DNA of 64,000 bases from Microtetraspora sp. NBRC 13810 (GCF_030268685.1 NZ_BSRQ01000003.1:348598-412597); one strand, 5' to 3'. Counted from the first letter of the stretch, positions 51,799 to 61,399 are shown. The notes: a model not told the origin generated them from the sequence alone. A program made the numbers and translations.

Positions 51799-52221
51799 AT
51801 GTCCGCTCCGCTGCCGATCAATGGCTCGATCGTCATCCCGGAGGCCGAGCTGAGCTGGCGTTTCTCCCGCTCCTCCGGCCCGGGCGGACAGGGCGTCAAC
51901 ACCACGGACAGCCGGGTCGAGCTGAGCTTCGACCTCGCCGCCACGGAGGCCCTCCCGCCGCCGCTCAAGGCCCGCGCGCTGGAGCGGCTCGCCGGCCGGC
52001 TGTCCGGCGGGGTGCTCACCATCGCCGCCTCCGAGTTCCGCTCGCAGCTGCGCAACCGGGAGGCGGCCGAGGCCAGGCTGGCGCACGTGCTGCGCGAGGC
52101 CGTCGCCCCGCCGCCCAGGAGGCGCCGCCCGACCAAGCCGAGCAAAGCCTCGGTCGAGCGCAGAATAGCCGCCAAGAAACACCGCTCCGACGTCAAGAAG
52201 TTCCGCCGTACGATCGACTGA
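51799..52221 (+). CDS. arfB: Alternative ribosome-rescue peptidyl-tRNA hydrolase, ArfB-like
   Basis: A 140-residue release-factor-like protein. The catalytic GGQ motif (residues 29-31) sits in SRSSGPGGQGVNTTDSRVEL, and the C-terminal tail is basic (PRRRRPTKPSKASVERR, then KKHRSDVKKFRR), as needed to enter the empty mRNA channel of a stalled ribosome. It would free ribosomes stalled without a stop codon by hydrolysing peptidyl-tRNA. An unusually good AAAGGAGG site lies at 51780-51787. It is related to YaeJ/ArfB of E. coli. Confidence 0.93.
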   Translation: MSAPLPINGSIVIPEAELSWRFSRSSGPGGQGVNTTDSRVELSFDLAATEALPPPLKARALERLAGRLSGGVLTIAASEFRSQLRNREAAEARLAHVLREAVAPPPRRRRPTKPSKASVERRIAAKKHRSDVKKFRRTID

Positions 52222-52260
52222 CGACCGATTCGGAGAGTCGTCAAGAGATTGAATGGTGAA

Positions 52261-52710
52261 ATGTCGCCTGCGCCGAGCGTCCGGGCGGTCCTCCTCGACG
52301 AGGACCGTCTGATCCTTTTCCGTCGCACCGTCCCAGGTCAGCCGCTCTACTGGTCCGCGCCCGGCGGCCACGTCGAGCCGGAGGACTCCTCGCTGGAGCA
52401 CACCCTGCACCGCGAGCTGCTGGAGGAGCTCGGCGCCACCGTCGGCGCCGTCACCCCGCTGACCACCCTCACCTGCCCGCGCCCGGGCGGCGTCAAGACC
52501 CAGCACGTCTACGGCTGCCGCCTCGTCTCGATGGACCCCGCCCTGCGCTGCGGCCCGGAGTTCGACGACCCGGGCCGCGGCCTCTACGAGGTGGTACGGC
52601 TCCCGCTGGCCGCCGAGGAGATCAGCGCCATCAACCTCGTCCCGCCCGAGCTGGCCGCCTACCTCACCGGCGCCGTCACCCGCCTGCACGACCTCATCCC
52701 GGCCGGCTAA
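52261..52710 (+). CDS. NUDIX hydrolase
   Basis: A 149-residue protein. The Nudix signature is present as GGHVEPEDSSLEHTLHRELL followed by EELGA, with one extra residue in the loop before the REL-x-EE-x-G helix compared with the standard Gx5Ex7REUXEEXGU. The Mg2+-binding REXXEE core is intact. It would hydrolyse a nucleoside diphosphate derivative. The start is uncertain: ATG 52261 is chosen, but TTG 52249 in the same frame is possible and no clear ribosome-binding site is present. It lies 39 bases after arfB. Confidence 0.88.
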   Translation: MSPAPSVRAVLLDEDRLILFRRTVPGQPLYWSAPGGHVEPEDSSLEHTLHRELLEELGATVGAVTPLTTLTCPRPGGVKTQHVYGCRLVSMDPALRCGPEFDDPGRGLYEVVRLPLAAEEISAINLVPPELAAYLTGAVTRLHDLIPAG

Positions 52711-53660
52711 CGCGCCGTGTAATGGCAGGCCGCCTGGTGGGCGGCGGTGGCGGGGAGGACCGCGAGCGGGCCGGACCGGCAGGACGCCTCGACGCCCGCC
52801 TGCGCGGCGGCCCCGCCGGCGAGGACCTGGCAGCGGGGATGGAAGCGGCAGCCGCCGGGCACCCGGGTGGCGTCCGGCGGCTCCCCGGACAGCACGACGC
52901 GGGACGGCGAGCCGGGCAGGACCGACAGCAGCGCCTGCGTGTAGGGGTGGGCGGGCGCGGTGAGCACCTGCTCGACCGGGCCGGTCTCGACGATCCTGCC
53001 GAGGTACATGACGGCGACCCGGTCGGCGATGTTCCAGGCCAGGCCCAGGTCGTGGGTGACCACCAGGGCGGACAGGCCGAGCTCCTCGCGCAGCCGCAGC
53101 AGGAGGGTGAGGATCTCGCCGCGTACCGAGGCGTCCAGCGAGGCCACCGGCTCGTCGGCGATCAGCAGCCGGGGTTCCAGGGCGAGCGCGCCGGCGATGA
53201 CGACGCGCTGGCGCTGTCCGCCGGACAGCTCGTGCGGGAGCCGTTCGAAGAACCGCTCCGGTGGACGCAGCCCGGCGCGGGACAGCGCCCCGGCGACCCG
53301 GTCCCGCTCGCCGGGCAGCCGGTGGATGCGCGGCCCCTCGGCGACCGCCTCGTAGACGGTGTGCCGCGGGTTGAGCGAGCCGGTGGGGTCCTGGAGCACG
53401 AGTTGCACCTCGCGCCGGTGGGCGCGCAGCGCGCGGGAGGTGTAGGCGAGCGGGGCGCCGCCGTACCGGACCGAGCCCGCGCCGGGGCGTTCCAGGCCGA
53501 GCAGGGTGCGGGCCAGCGTGGTCTTGCCGCAGCCGGACTCGCCCACCAGGGCGACGATCTCGCCCTCCCCGATCGAGAGGTTCACCCCGTCCACCGCGCG
53601 GGTGCGCCGCCCGCGGGCGGTGAACTCCACGTGCACGTCACGCGCCTCCAGCAGACTCAC
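52707..53660 (-). CDS. Peptide/nickel-type ABC transporter ATP-binding protein (DppF/OppF-like)
   Basis: A 317-residue ATPase. It shows Walker A GESGCGKTT, signature LSGGQRQRVVIAGAL, Walker B LLIADEPVASLD and H-loop VVTHDLGLA. The C-terminal oligopeptide-transporter extension has the HPYTQALLSVLPG and GCRFHPRCQVL motifs, although the usual Cys-rich end is partly altered. It is the last gene of a five-gene importer operon, with GTGA overlap to the preceding ATPase. Its stop overlaps the NUDIX stop from the other strand by 4 bases, with no room for a terminator between them. Confidence 0.93.
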   Translation of the reverse strand: MSLLEARDVHVEFTARGRRTRAVDGVNLSIGEGEIVALVGESGCGKTTLARTLLGLERPGAGSVRYGGAPLAYTSRALRAHRREVQLVLQDPTGSLNPRHTVYEAVAEGPRIHRLPGERDRVAGALSRAGLRPPERFFERLPHELSGGQRQRVVIAGALALEPRLLIADEPVASLDASVRGEILTLLLRLREELGLSALVVTHDLGLAWNIADRVAVMYLGRIVETGPVEQVLTAPAHPYTQALLSVLPGSPSRVVLSGEPPDATRVPGGCRFHPRCQVLAGGAAAQAGVEASCRSGPLAVLPATAAHQAACHYTAR

Positions 53661-54673
53661 GGGGTCGCCTCCGGCAGGGGGTCGTGGACGGCTGCGGTCT
53701 CCGGGCCGGCCTGCCCGGTACGGACGTGGACGCAGGCGGCGGTGTGCCGGTCGCCGGCGGGCCACAGTTCGACGTCGGCGCCGGCGCAGGCGGGGACGGC
53801 CACCGGGCACCTGGGGTGGAAGGAGCAGCCGGTGGGCGGGTGCGCCGGGTCGGGCGGGTCGCCGCCCAGGCCGCGCGGGCGGAGCCGGGACTCCGGGTCG
53901 CCGACCGTGGGGAAGGCGGCGGCCAGCGCGCGGCTGTAGGGGTGGCGGGCCGCGGCGAACACCTCCCTGGACGGACCCGCCTCGACGACGCGGCCCGCGT
54001 ACATGACCGCCAGCCGGTCGCACATCGCGGCCAGCACCGACAGGTCGTGCGAGATCATGATCAACGAGGTGGCGTCCTCCACGATCAGCGACCGGACCAG
54101 GTCGAGCACCTGGGCCTGGATCATCACGTCGAGCGCCGTCGTCGGCTCGTCGGCGATGATGAGGCGCGGCGAGCAGGCCAGCGCCATCGCGATCATCACG
54201 CGCTGCCGCTGCCCGCCGGACAGCTCGTGCGAGTAGCCGCGGGCCCGCCAGGCGGGCAGGCCGACGCGCTCCAGCAGTTCCGCGGCCTTACGTCTGGCCT
54301 GCGCGGGGGTCGCCATGCCGTGCACGAGGAGCGGCTCGGCGATCTGGTCGCCGATCCTGCGGACCGGGTTGAGCGCGTGCTGGGCGCCCTGGAAGACGAT
54401 CGACGCCGACGCCCATCTGACCGCGCGCAGCCGTCCCCAGTTCATCTCCCGCACGTCCTCGCCGTCCAGCAGGATCCGCCCGGACACCTCCGCCTCCCTG
54501 GGCAGCAACCGCAGCAGGGCCATCGCCAGCGTCGACTTGCCCGAGCCGGACTCCCCGGCCAGGCCCAGCGCCTCCCCCTGGGCCAGGCCGAGCGACACCC
54601 CGCGTACGGCGGGCACGTCGCCCGACGCGGACCGGTAGGTCACCGCCACGTCCCGCAGCTCCAGCACGGTCAC
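53657..54673 (-). CDS. Peptide/nickel-type ABC transporter ATP-binding protein (DppD/OppD-like)
   Basis: A 338-residue ATPase. Motifs: Walker A GESGSGKST, signature LSGGQRQRVMIAMAL, Walker B LIIADEPTTALD, H-loop MISHDLSVL. The C-terminal Fe-S-like/oligo-HPY region has HPYSRALAAAFP, then GCSFHPRCPVAVPACAGA. It forms a heterodimer with the DppF-like protein. GTG starts at both ends overlap neighbouring stops by 4 bases, indicating coupled translation across the operon. Confidence 0.93.
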   Translation of the reverse strand: MTVLELRDVAVTYRSASGDVPAVRGVSLGLAQGEALGLAGESGSGKSTLAMALLRLLPREAEVSGRILLDGEDVREMNWGRLRAVRWASASIVFQGAQHALNPVRRIGDQIAEPLLVHGMATPAQARRKAAELLERVGLPAWRARGYSHELSGGQRQRVMIAMALACSPRLIIADEPTTALDVMIQAQVLDLVRSLIVEDATSLIMISHDLSVLAAMCDRLAVMYAGRVVEAGPSREVFAAARHPYSRALAAAFPTVGDPESRLRPRGLGGDPPDPAHPPTGCSFHPRCPVAVPACAGADVELWPAGDRHTAACVHVRTGQAGPETAAVHDPLPEATP

Positions 54674-55560
54674 CTCCCCGCTCCCCGCAACCGGGGGTTC
54701 AGCACGGCCTCCAGCGCCCGGCCGACGAGCGTGAACGCCATGACCACGGCCACGATGCACAGGCCGGGCGCGAGCACGTACCACCACGCGCCCGAGGTGG
54801 CCGCGCCCCAGTCGTAGGACGCGCGCAGCATGCCGCCCCAGGAGACCTGGCCGGACTGGGCGCCCAGGAAGGCGAGCGTGGACTCCGCGACGATGGCCCC
54901 GGCCACCTGGAGGGTGGTGTTGGCGAGGACCAGCGGCGCGACGTTGGGCAGCACGTGCCGGGTCATCACGTGCCAGTGCCCGCCGCCCAGCGCCCTGGCC
55001 CGCTCGATGTAGGGCCGGGCCTCCACGGCCAGGGTCTGGGCCCGGATGAGCCTCGCGGTGGAGGCCCACGAGGTCACCCCGATGGCCAGGATGATGGTGA
55101 ACATGCCGCCGCCGAGGATCGCCGCGAGCACCAGGGCCAGCACCAGCGAGGGCAGCACCAGGAACCAGTCGGTGATCCGCATCAGCACCGCGGCGGGCCA
55201 GCCCCGGAAGTGGCCGGCCGCGATCCCCACCGTGGTGCCGATGACCATGCTGAGCAGGGCCGACATGAAACCGATCAGCAGTGAGACCCGCGAGCCCCAC
55301 GTGATCATCAGCAGCACGGACCGGCCGGACTCGTCGGTGCCCAGCGGGTGCTCCAGGCTCGGCGGGCCCATCCTGGGGCCGGTCGCCCTGGTCACGTCCA
55401 GGCCGGCCGGGTCGGTGAGGAGCGGGGTGAGCAGGGCGACCAGGACGGCGGCGAGCAGGATCGCGGCGCCGGCCGGACCGGACGGCCTGGCCCTGAACTC
55501 CCGCCAGAACCGGGCAGAGCGGGTCAGGCCGCGGCGGCCCGCGCCGGTGAGCGGGCTCAT
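54670..55560 (-). CDS. Peptide-type ABC transporter permease (DppC/OppC-like)
   Basis: A 296-residue inner-membrane permease. A cytoplasmic N-terminus and first TM (GAAILLAAVLVALLTPLLT) are followed by the periplasmic HPLGTDESGRSVL motif typical of DppC. The EAA loop region is IERARALGGGHWHVMTRHVLPN. Five or six helices are predicted. ATG 55560 overlaps the stop of the partner permease (ATGA). Confidence 0.93.
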   Translation of the reverse strand: MSPLTGAGRRGLTRSARFWREFRARPSGPAGAAILLAAVLVALLTPLLTDPAGLDVTRATGPRMGPPSLEHPLGTDESGRSVLLMITWGSRVSLLIGFMSALLSMVIGTTVGIAAGHFRGWPAAVLMRITDWFLVLPSLVLALVLAAILGGGMFTIILAIGVTSWASTARLIRAQTLAVEARPYIERARALGGGHWHVMTRHVLPNVAPLVLANTTLQVAGAIVAESTLAFLGAQSGQVSWGGMLRASYDWGAATSGAWWYVLAPGLCIVAVVMAFTLVGRALEAVLNPRLRGAGR

Positions 55561-56627
55561 GCGGACCTCACCCGGGGATCCAGGACGTGGTAGACCACGT
55601 CGGCCAGCGTGTTCATCACGATCACCGCGACGCACAGCACGAGGAAGGTGCCCTGCATGACGGCGAAGTCGGGACCCTTGATCGCCTCGTAGAACAGCAG
55701 GCCGAGGCCGGGCCAGGAGTAGACGGTCTCCACCGAGACCGCGCCCGCGACCACGAAGCCGATGTTCATGAAGACCAGCGTGACGGTGGGCAGCAGCGCG
55801 TTCGGCACGGCGTGGCGCCGCCGTACCTCGTCGTCGCGCAGCCCTTTCGCGCGGGCGGTGGTGATGTAGTCCTGGCCGATCTCGTCGAGCAGCGAGGAGC
55901 GCATGACCAGCAGGTACTGCGCGTAGACGACGGCGACCAGGGTGAGGCAGGGCAGCACCAGGTGGTGCCCGACGTGCAGGACGTAGGCGAAGCCGTCCGG
56001 CGCGTCCACGTCCTCCATGCCGCGGGTGGGGAAGACGCCCGGGAAGGGCCCGACGCCGGCGGCGAGGCCCATGAGGAGCAGCAGGCCGAGCCAGAAGGTC
56101 GGCACCGACCACAGCACCAGCGAGACGCCGGTGGACACCCGGTCCAGCCGCCCGCCGTGCCGCCAGGCGGCCCGCGCCCCCTGCCACAGGCCGAGGCCGA
56201 CCGCGACCGCGAGCCCGGTGCCGGCGAGCAGCAGCGTCGGGCCGGCTCGCTCCCCGATGAGCTCGCTCACCGGCCGCCGGTACTCGTAGGAGGTGCCGAG
56301 GTCCAGCCGCAGGGTGCGCCAGACGAAGTCGAGGAACTGCTCGCCCAGCGGCCGGTCCAGCCCGAGCTGCCGGCGCAGCAGGGCGAGCTGCTCGGGACTG
56401 ACCGGGACGTCGCGGGTGTAGGCGATGGTGGGGTCGCCGGGGATGAGGCGGAACAGGAAGAACGTCGCGACGATGACCATGCCGACGCTGAGCACCGCCC
56501 CGCCGAGCTTGGCCGCCGCGTACCGCAGAGTGCTCCGCCGGCCCGGCGGCGGCCCCTCCGCGGCCCGCGCGTCCTGCGCGGGCGCGGACGGGCCGTCCGC
56601 GGGGGCCGTGCCGAGGGGCGCGGTCAC
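55557..56627 (-). CDS. Peptide-type ABC transporter permease (DppB/OppB-like)
   Basis: A 356-residue permease with an unusually long polar, Pro/Ala-rich N-terminal tail (residues 1-35) before TM1 (AVLSVGMVIVATFFLFRLIPGDP). The LDRPLGEQFLDFVWRTLRLDLGTSY segment is the family's conserved periplasmic region. The EAA loop is TTARAKGLRDDEVRRRHAVPN. It starts with GTG 6 bases after the binding-protein gene. Confidence 0.92.
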   Translation of the reverse strand: MTAPLGTAPADGPSAPAQDARAAEGPPPGRRSTLRYAAAKLGGAVLSVGMVIVATFFLFRLIPGDPTIAYTRDVPVSPEQLALLRRQLGLDRPLGEQFLDFVWRTLRLDLGTSYEYRRPVSELIGERAGPTLLLAGTGLAVAVGLGLWQGARAAWRHGGRLDRVSTGVSLVLWSVPTFWLGLLLLMGLAAGVGPFPGVFPTRGMEDVDAPDGFAYVLHVGHHLVLPCLTLVAVVYAQYLLVMRSSLLDEIGQDYITTARAKGLRDDEVRRRHAVPNALLPTVTLVFMNIGFVVAGAVSVETVYSWPGLGLLFYEAIKGPDFAVMQGTFLVLCVAVIVMNTLADVVYHVLDPRVRSA

Positions 56628-56633
56628 CGGTGG

Positions 56634-58478
56634 CTACTCACGTTCGTCCGCCGTGGCGCGGCGGCGGCGGAGCAGCAGGAACCCGCCCGCGCCGAGGACG
56701 AGGACCGCGCCGGCGACGACGGCCACGGTGACGCCGGTACCGCCGGAGCCGCCCGCGGGCACGGCCGGCGCGGCGACCGCCTGGAGGGTGTAGGCGGGCC
56801 AGTAGCCGCTGCCGCCGTACAGGATGCCCTTGTCCAGCGGCACCGGGGTGATCGCGGCGATCCGGTCCTTGCGGTAGCCCTCCAGGTTGTTCGGGTAGTA
56901 GAGGGCGATGACCGGGGCGTCGGTGTAGAGCCGCCGCTGCATCCGCTTGATGATCTCGGCGCGCTCGGCCCGGTCGAGCTCGGAGAGCTGCTCCTGGTAG
57001 AGCCGCTCGAACTCGTCGTCGCAGTAGAACGACTCGGTGCCGCCCGCCTGGCCGCTCGCGGTGGGCCTGCGGCTGCACAGGTGGGTGGCGAGCACCTCCT
57101 CCGGGTCCGGGTTGACCGACCAGCCGCTGATCGCGATGTCGTAGAGGCCGGTGCTGCCGGTCTCCTCGGTGAACTTGTTCGAGTCGAGCCTGCGGGTGGT
57201 CAGCTCGATGCCGATCTCCTTGAGCCACCCGGTGAGGAACTGGGCGAGCTTGTCCTCCACCGGGGTGTCGGTGTGGATGCTGAACCGCATCTCGAACCGC
57301 CGCCCGCCGTCCGGCATCGTGCGGATCCCGTCGTCGCCCCTGCGGTAGCCGGCCTCGTCGAGGATCCGGTTGGCCTCGGCGGTGTCGAAGGTGACCTGCT
57401 CCTCGCCCTGCGCCCGCCAGAAGAACTCCGAGTACAGCGGCGGGACGATCGAGCCGTCGGCGACCTGGGCCAGGCCGTTCTGGGTCTGCTCGACGAGCGT
57501 CTTCTTGTCGATCGCGTGGTGGATGGCCTGCCGGACCCGCGGGTCGCGCAGCGCGGGGTGGCCGTCGCCGATCGCCTCGCCGTCGGCGGTGGCGGCGCCC
57601 GGGTTGAGCTGGAGGTAGCTCGCCCGCCTGCCCTGGGTGTTCCACTGCACGATGGCCGGGTCGCCGGCCAGCGCCTCGAACTGCGCGGCGGCGAGGCGGC
57701 CGATCCAGTCGATGTCGCCGCGCTTCAGGCCCGCGTTCGCCGCCTCGGGGTTCTCGTAGAAGATCACGTGCAGCTCGTCGATCTTCGGGGCGCCGCGCCA
57801 GTAGTTCGGGTTGGCCCGCAGCTTGACGTAGGCGTCCTTGCGGTGCTCGACGGCGACGTACGGCCCGGAGCCGACCACCGGGTAGGTCTCGTTCTGGAAC
57901 GCGCCCACGTCGGTGACCTGCTGCCAGACATGCCTGGGCACGATCGGGGCCGGGTTCTCCAGCATCGACGCCTGCGGCTTCTTCGTCTTGATGACGAGGG
58001 TGCGGTCGTCGGTGGCGGTGACCGTCTCGAAGTTCTCCACCGCGCTGCCGTTGGCCGTCTTGGCGCCGTCGTCGGTCATCATCTTGTTGAAGGTCCAGGC
58101 GGCGTCGTGCGCGGTGACCGGCTGCCCGTCCGACCACTTCGCGTCCCGGACCTTGAACGTCCAGGTGAGCTTGTCGGCCGAGGTCTCCCACGATTCGGCC
58201 AGGTCGGGGCTCGGCCGCAGGGTCTGCGGGTCGGGCACCGTGAGATTGCCGTACGTCCACCGGTGGATCGACGTCGAGACCAGGCGCAGTGCCAGGAACG
58301 GACTCATCGAGTCCATGCTCTGGGTCACGCCCAGCCGGACGATCTTTTTCGCCGCCGCGGGCTCCCGTGCCGCGACGGCCGGGGCCGTGTCATCGGCCGC
58401 CGCCGGGAACGACAGGGCGGATAAGCCCACGGACACCGCCAAACCGCATGCGGCCAGCAGCACACCGACTCTGGTCAT
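56634..58478 (-). CDS. Peptide-type ABC transporter substrate-binding protein with C-terminal membrane anchor
   Basis: A 614-residue family 5 solute-binding protein. A signal peptide ends near residue 29 (FPAAA-DD). The SBP_bac_5 pattern is clear: IVRLGVTQSMDSMSPFLAL, LAESWETSADKLTWTFKVRD, KWSDGQPVTAHDAAWTF. Instead of a convincing lipobox, the C-terminus carries a Gly linker, a hydrophobic helix (VTVAVVAGAVLVLGAGGFLLL) and RRRR, a type I anchor. LAAC at residues 8-11 is too close to the N-terminus to be a normal lipobox. It should present oligopeptides or similar solutes to the permeases encoded downstream. ATG 58478 follows GGAGG by about 12 bases. Confidence 0.9.
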   Translation of the reverse strand: MTRVGVLLAACGLAVSVGLSALSFPAAADDTAPAVAAREPAAAKKIVRLGVTQSMDSMSPFLALRLVSTSIHRWTYGNLTVPDPQTLRPSPDLAESWETSADKLTWTFKVRDAKWSDGQPVTAHDAAWTFNKMMTDDGAKTANGSAVENFETVTATDDRTLVIKTKKPQASMLENPAPIVPRHVWQQVTDVGAFQNETYPVVGSGPYVAVEHRKDAYVKLRANPNYWRGAPKIDELHVIFYENPEAANAGLKRGDIDWIGRLAAAQFEALAGDPAIVQWNTQGRRASYLQLNPGAATADGEAIGDGHPALRDPRVRQAIHHAIDKKTLVEQTQNGLAQVADGSIVPPLYSEFFWRAQGEEQVTFDTAEANRILDEAGYRRGDDGIRTMPDGGRRFEMRFSIHTDTPVEDKLAQFLTGWLKEIGIELTTRRLDSNKFTEETGSTGLYDIAISGWSVNPDPEEVLATHLCSRRPTASGQAGGTESFYCDDEFERLYQEQLSELDRAERAEIIKRMQRRLYTDAPVIALYYPNNLEGYRKDRIAAITPVPLDKGILYGGSGYWPAYTLQAVAAPAVPAGGSGGTGVTVAVVAGAVLVLGAGGFLLLRRRRATADERE

Positions 58479-58582
58479 GGCGTGACCCACCTCCGATGAC
58501 TCGTGCCCTTTCGATGTAAGAAGTCACACCGGTGGCGGCGCCGTCAACGGGCGGTGGAAAGTTGTTTCGCCCCTGTTGCATT

Positions 58583-58603
58583 TCGTGATGTTATTTTTCA
58601 CGA
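58583..58603. promoter_or_regulatory. Inverted repeat in the upstream region of the ABC importer operon
   Basis: TCGTGA (58583-58588), an AT-rich 9-base spacer, TCACGA (58598-58603). It stands in an AT-rich island about 105 bases upstream of the binding-protein start and may be an operator. Confidence 0.4.
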
Positions 58604-58621
58604 CTTGTGCGGGCGATCGGA

Positions 58622-59260
58622 TCAGGTCCTCCGGTCCTCCATCTCCCAGAGGTGATCGACGACATGCCAGGTGATCCGGTGGGCGGCGTAGCGGGCGGGC
58701 CATCCCCTGGGCGCCATCGGCTCGCCGCCGGAGGGCTTGGCGAGCGCCTCGGCGATGTCGTCGCGCATCGCGGCCAGGGCGGCGCGGTCGCCGTGCGGGA
58801 ACGGCTTGTGCCGCACGCCGATCTTCCTGGCGTAGGACCGCTCGGCCTCGATCACATGGGAGACGATCTTGTCACGGTCCCGGCCGCCGCCGCGCGGCCC
58901 CTTCCGCAGTTCCTCGGGGGTGGCCGCCGCGACCTTGTCGAAGACCTCCCAGGCGGCCCGCACCAGCGCGCAGGTGCGCAGCGCCTGCGCCGCGTCCACC
59001 GGCTCGGCGTGCGCCAGCGGCACCGCGGCAGGGGCGCCGAAGTCGGTGGTCGAGTCGCCTTTGACACGTTCCACCACGACCGGGTCCCCGGGCTCGAACC
59101 CCAGCCCGACGTGCCCGGCGATCAACCGGTAGCGCGGCACGTAGTCCATGAGCGCGGCCAGCGCCGCCTCCTCGGACCTGCCGGCACGGCTCCACCCGGG
59201 CCAGTCGAGGGAACTGGCGAAGACCTTCTTCGCCCCGACCTCCAGATACACATGCGACAT
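58622..59260 (-). CDS. DinB/DfsB-like helical-bundle protein
   Basis: A 212-residue cytosolic protein. The C-terminal half has histidine-bearing helices typical of the DinB-like four-helix metalloenzymes: IVSHVIEAERSYARKIG and YAAHRITWHVVDHLWEMEDR. These would place three His around a metal, as in mycothiol- or bacillithiol-dependent transferases. The first 100 residues are less conserved and start SHVYLEVGAKKVFAS. ATG 59260 is chosen by family shape; the frame extends upstream through the antisense of the HAD gene and that part is rejected. Confidence 0.75.
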   Translation of the reverse strand: MSHVYLEVGAKKVFASSLDWPGWSRAGRSEEAALAALMDYVPRYRLIAGHVGLGFEPGDPVVVERVKGDSTTDFGAPAAVPLAHAEPVDAAQALRTCALVRAAWEVFDKVAAATPEELRKGPRGGGRDRDKIVSHVIEAERSYARKIGVRHKPFPHGDRAALAAMRDDIAEALAKPSGGEPMAPRGWPARYAAHRITWHVVDHLWEMEDRRT

Positions 59261-59310
59261 GTCTGCAGCATTGCACGCCCAGGTACCCGAACCGGGCATG
59301 TTTGACGAGG

Positions 59311-60093
59311 TCAGTCCACCAACGGGAGGAGATCCGCGACCGAGTCCACGATCAGCGAGGGCCGGAACGGGTACCGGTCCACCTGCTGCTTGGCGGTGAC
59401 GCCGCTCAGCACCAGGATCGTGTACAGCCCGGCCTCCATGCCGGACACCACGTCGGTGTCCATCCGGTCGCCGATCATCGCGGTGCTCTCGCTGTGACCG
59501 TCGATCGCGTTGAGCGCGCTGCGCATCATCATCGGGTTCGGCTTGCCGACGAAGTACGGCTCGACGCCGGTCGCCTTGCTGATCATGGCGGCGACCGAGC
59601 CGCAGGCGGGCAGCGAGCCCTCGGTGGAGGGGCCGACCGCGTCCGGGTTGGTGGCGATGAACCGGGCGCCGCCCTCGATGAGCCGGATCGCGCGGGTGAT
59701 CTGCTCGAAGCTGTAGTTGCGGGTCTCGCCGAGCACCACGTAGTCCGGCGCGATGTCGGTGAGCACGTAGCCGGCCTCGTGCAGCGCGGTGGTCAGGCCC
59801 GCCTCGCCGATGGCGTAGGCCGACCCGCCGGGCCGCTGGTCGTGCAGGAACTTCGCGGTGGCCAGGGCGGAGGTCCAGATGGACTCCTCGGGCACCTCCA
59901 GCCCGGCCGCGCGCAGCCGTACCGCGAGGTCCCTCGGCGTGTAGATCGAGTTGTTGGTGAGGACCAGGAACGGCCGGCCGGACTCGCGCAGGCGCGCGAT
60001 GAACTCCTGCGCGCCGGGGACCGGGTGGCCCTCCTGGACGAGCACGCCGTCCATGTCGGACAACCAGCTCTTGATCGGCCTGGGCTCGCTCAC
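59311..60093 (-). CDS. HAD-IIA family phosphatase (NagD-like)
   Basis: A 260-residue HAD hydrolase. Motif I is [10 protein letters not shown] (nucleophile Asp13, acid Asp15), motif [10 protein letters not shown], motif [14 protein letters not shown] and motif [13 protein letters not shown]. The C2-type cap lies between motifs II and III. Members dephosphorylate nucleotides or sugar phosphates. It starts with GTG after AGGGAG. It may be co-transcribed with the DinB-like gene 50 bases downstream. Confidence 0.92.
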   Translation of the reverse strand: MSEPRPIKSWLSDMDGVLVQEGHPVPGAQEFIARLRESGRPFLVLTNNSIYTPRDLAVRLRAAGLEVPEESIWTSALATAKFLHDQRPGGSAYAIGEAGLTTALHEAGYVLTDIAPDYVVLGETRNYSFEQITRAIRLIEGGARFIATNPDAVGPSTEGSLPACGSVAAMISKATGVEPYFVGKPNPMMMRSALNAIDGHSESTAMIGDRMDTDVVSGMEAGLYTILVLSGVTAKQQVDRYPFRPSLIVDSVADLLPLVD

Positions 60094-60184
60094 ATTGCTC
60101 CCTGTGCAACCACGGATTACCGCAGATCATCCTATGCCGGACACAAACCCTGTTCGTGGCCAGGACGTGTGATGGGCGTGAAGA

Positions 60185-61399
60185 ATGCATCGTATGTCGC
60201 TACTAGCTTCCGCCCATGACCTGTCGGAGCAGCTCGTACGCCTGCGCCACGAACTGCACGCCGAGCCCGAGCTCGGCCTGCACCTGCCGCGGACCCAGGA
60301 GAAGGTGCTCCGCGCCCTCGACGGACTCCCCCTGGAGATCACCACCGGCGACGCGCTCAGCTCGGTCACCGCCGTCCTGCGCGGCGGGCGCCCCGGCCCG
60401 GCCGTGCTGCTCAGAGGCGACATGGACGCGCTGCCGGTGACCGAGCGCAACGGCCTCGCCTACGCCTCCCGCTTCGAGGGGGCGATGCACGCCTGCGGCC
60501 ACGACCTGCACACCGCCATGCTCGCCGGGGCCGCGCACCTGCTGGCCGATCGCAGGGACGAGCTGGCCGGCGACGTGATCTTCATGTTCCAGCCGGGCGA
60601 GGAGGGCTTCGACGGGGCCACCCACATGATCGAGGAAGGCGTGCTGGAGGCGGCGGGCGAGCGGCCCGTCGCCGCGTACGCGCTGCACGTGGTCGCGACG
60701 ATGCTGCCGCTCGGCCTGTTCGCCTCGCGCCCCGGCCCGGTGCTCGCCGCCGCCGACACCTTCAGGGTCACCGTGCGCGGCCGGGGCGGCCACGGGTCCA
60801 GCCCGCACCTCGCGCTGGACCCGATCCCGGCGGCCTGCGAGATGGTCACCGGGCTGCAGACCATGGTCACGAGGAAGTTCGGCGCCTTCGACCCGGTCGT
60901 CGTGACGGTGGGCACCTTCCACGCCGGCACCGCGGACAACGTGATCCCGGACGAGGCGGTCTTCGAGGCGACGATCCGCACGTTCAGCCCGGGGAACCGG
61001 GCGGCGGTCAGGCAGCACGCGATCCGGCTGGTCGAAGGCGTCGCCGCGGCGCACGGCCTCACCGCGGAGGCGTCCTTCGGCATGGGGTATCCGGTGACCG
61101 TCAACGACCCGGACGAGGCCGCCTTCGCCGGGGACACGGTGACCGCCCTGCTCGGCCCCGGCCGGTTCTTCGCCGCCCCGCACCCGCTGGCCGGCTCGGA
61201 GGACTTCTCGCACGTGCTGGACAGCGTGCCGGGCGCCTTCATCGCGCTCGGCGCCTGCCCGGCGGGCCTGGACCCGGCCACCGCGGCCTACAACCACTCC
61301 GCCGAGGCCCTGTTCGACGACGCGGTGCTGCCGGACGGCGCCGCCCTCCTCGCCGCCCTCGCCACCGGCCGCCTCGCCCGGCACGCTCCGGCGGCCTGA
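60185..61399 (+). CDS. M20 family metal-dependent amidohydrolase/peptidase
   Basis: A 404-residue zinc amidohydrolase of the aminoacylase/hippuricase (AbgB/HipO) type. Metal ligands and catalytic residues appear in [39 protein letters not shown] and the late [10 protein letters not shown]. The dimerisation domain contains [16 protein letters not shown]. It would release an amino acid from an N-acyl conjugate. The first ATG is 60185; ATG 60194 ([10 protein letters not shown]) is equally possible, as no strong ribosome-binding site distinguishes them. Confidence 0.92.
   Translation: MHRMSLLASAHDLSEQLVRLRHELHAEPELGLHLPRTQEKVLRALDGLPLEITTGDALSSVTAVLRGGRPGPAVLLRGDMDALPVTERNGLAYASRFEGAMHACGHDLHTAMLAGAAHLLADRRDELAGDVIFMFQPGEEGFDGATHMIEEGVLEAAGERPVAAYALHVVATMLPLGLFASRPGPVLAAADTFRVTVRGRGGHGSSPHLALDPIPAACEMVTGLQTMVTRKFGAFDPVVVTVGTFHAGTADNVIPDEAVFEATIRTFSPGNRAAVRQHAIRLVEGVAAAHGLTAEASFGMGYPVTVNDPDEAAFAGDTVTALLGPGRFFAAPHPLAGSEDFSHVLDSVPGAFIALGACPAGLDPATAAYNHSAEALFDDAVLPDGAALLAALATGRLARHAPAA

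Noticed and set aside
55587-58424. A 945-residue plus-strand open frame
   Set aside because: It is antisense to the ABC permease and binding-protein genes and consists of low-complexity charged translation.
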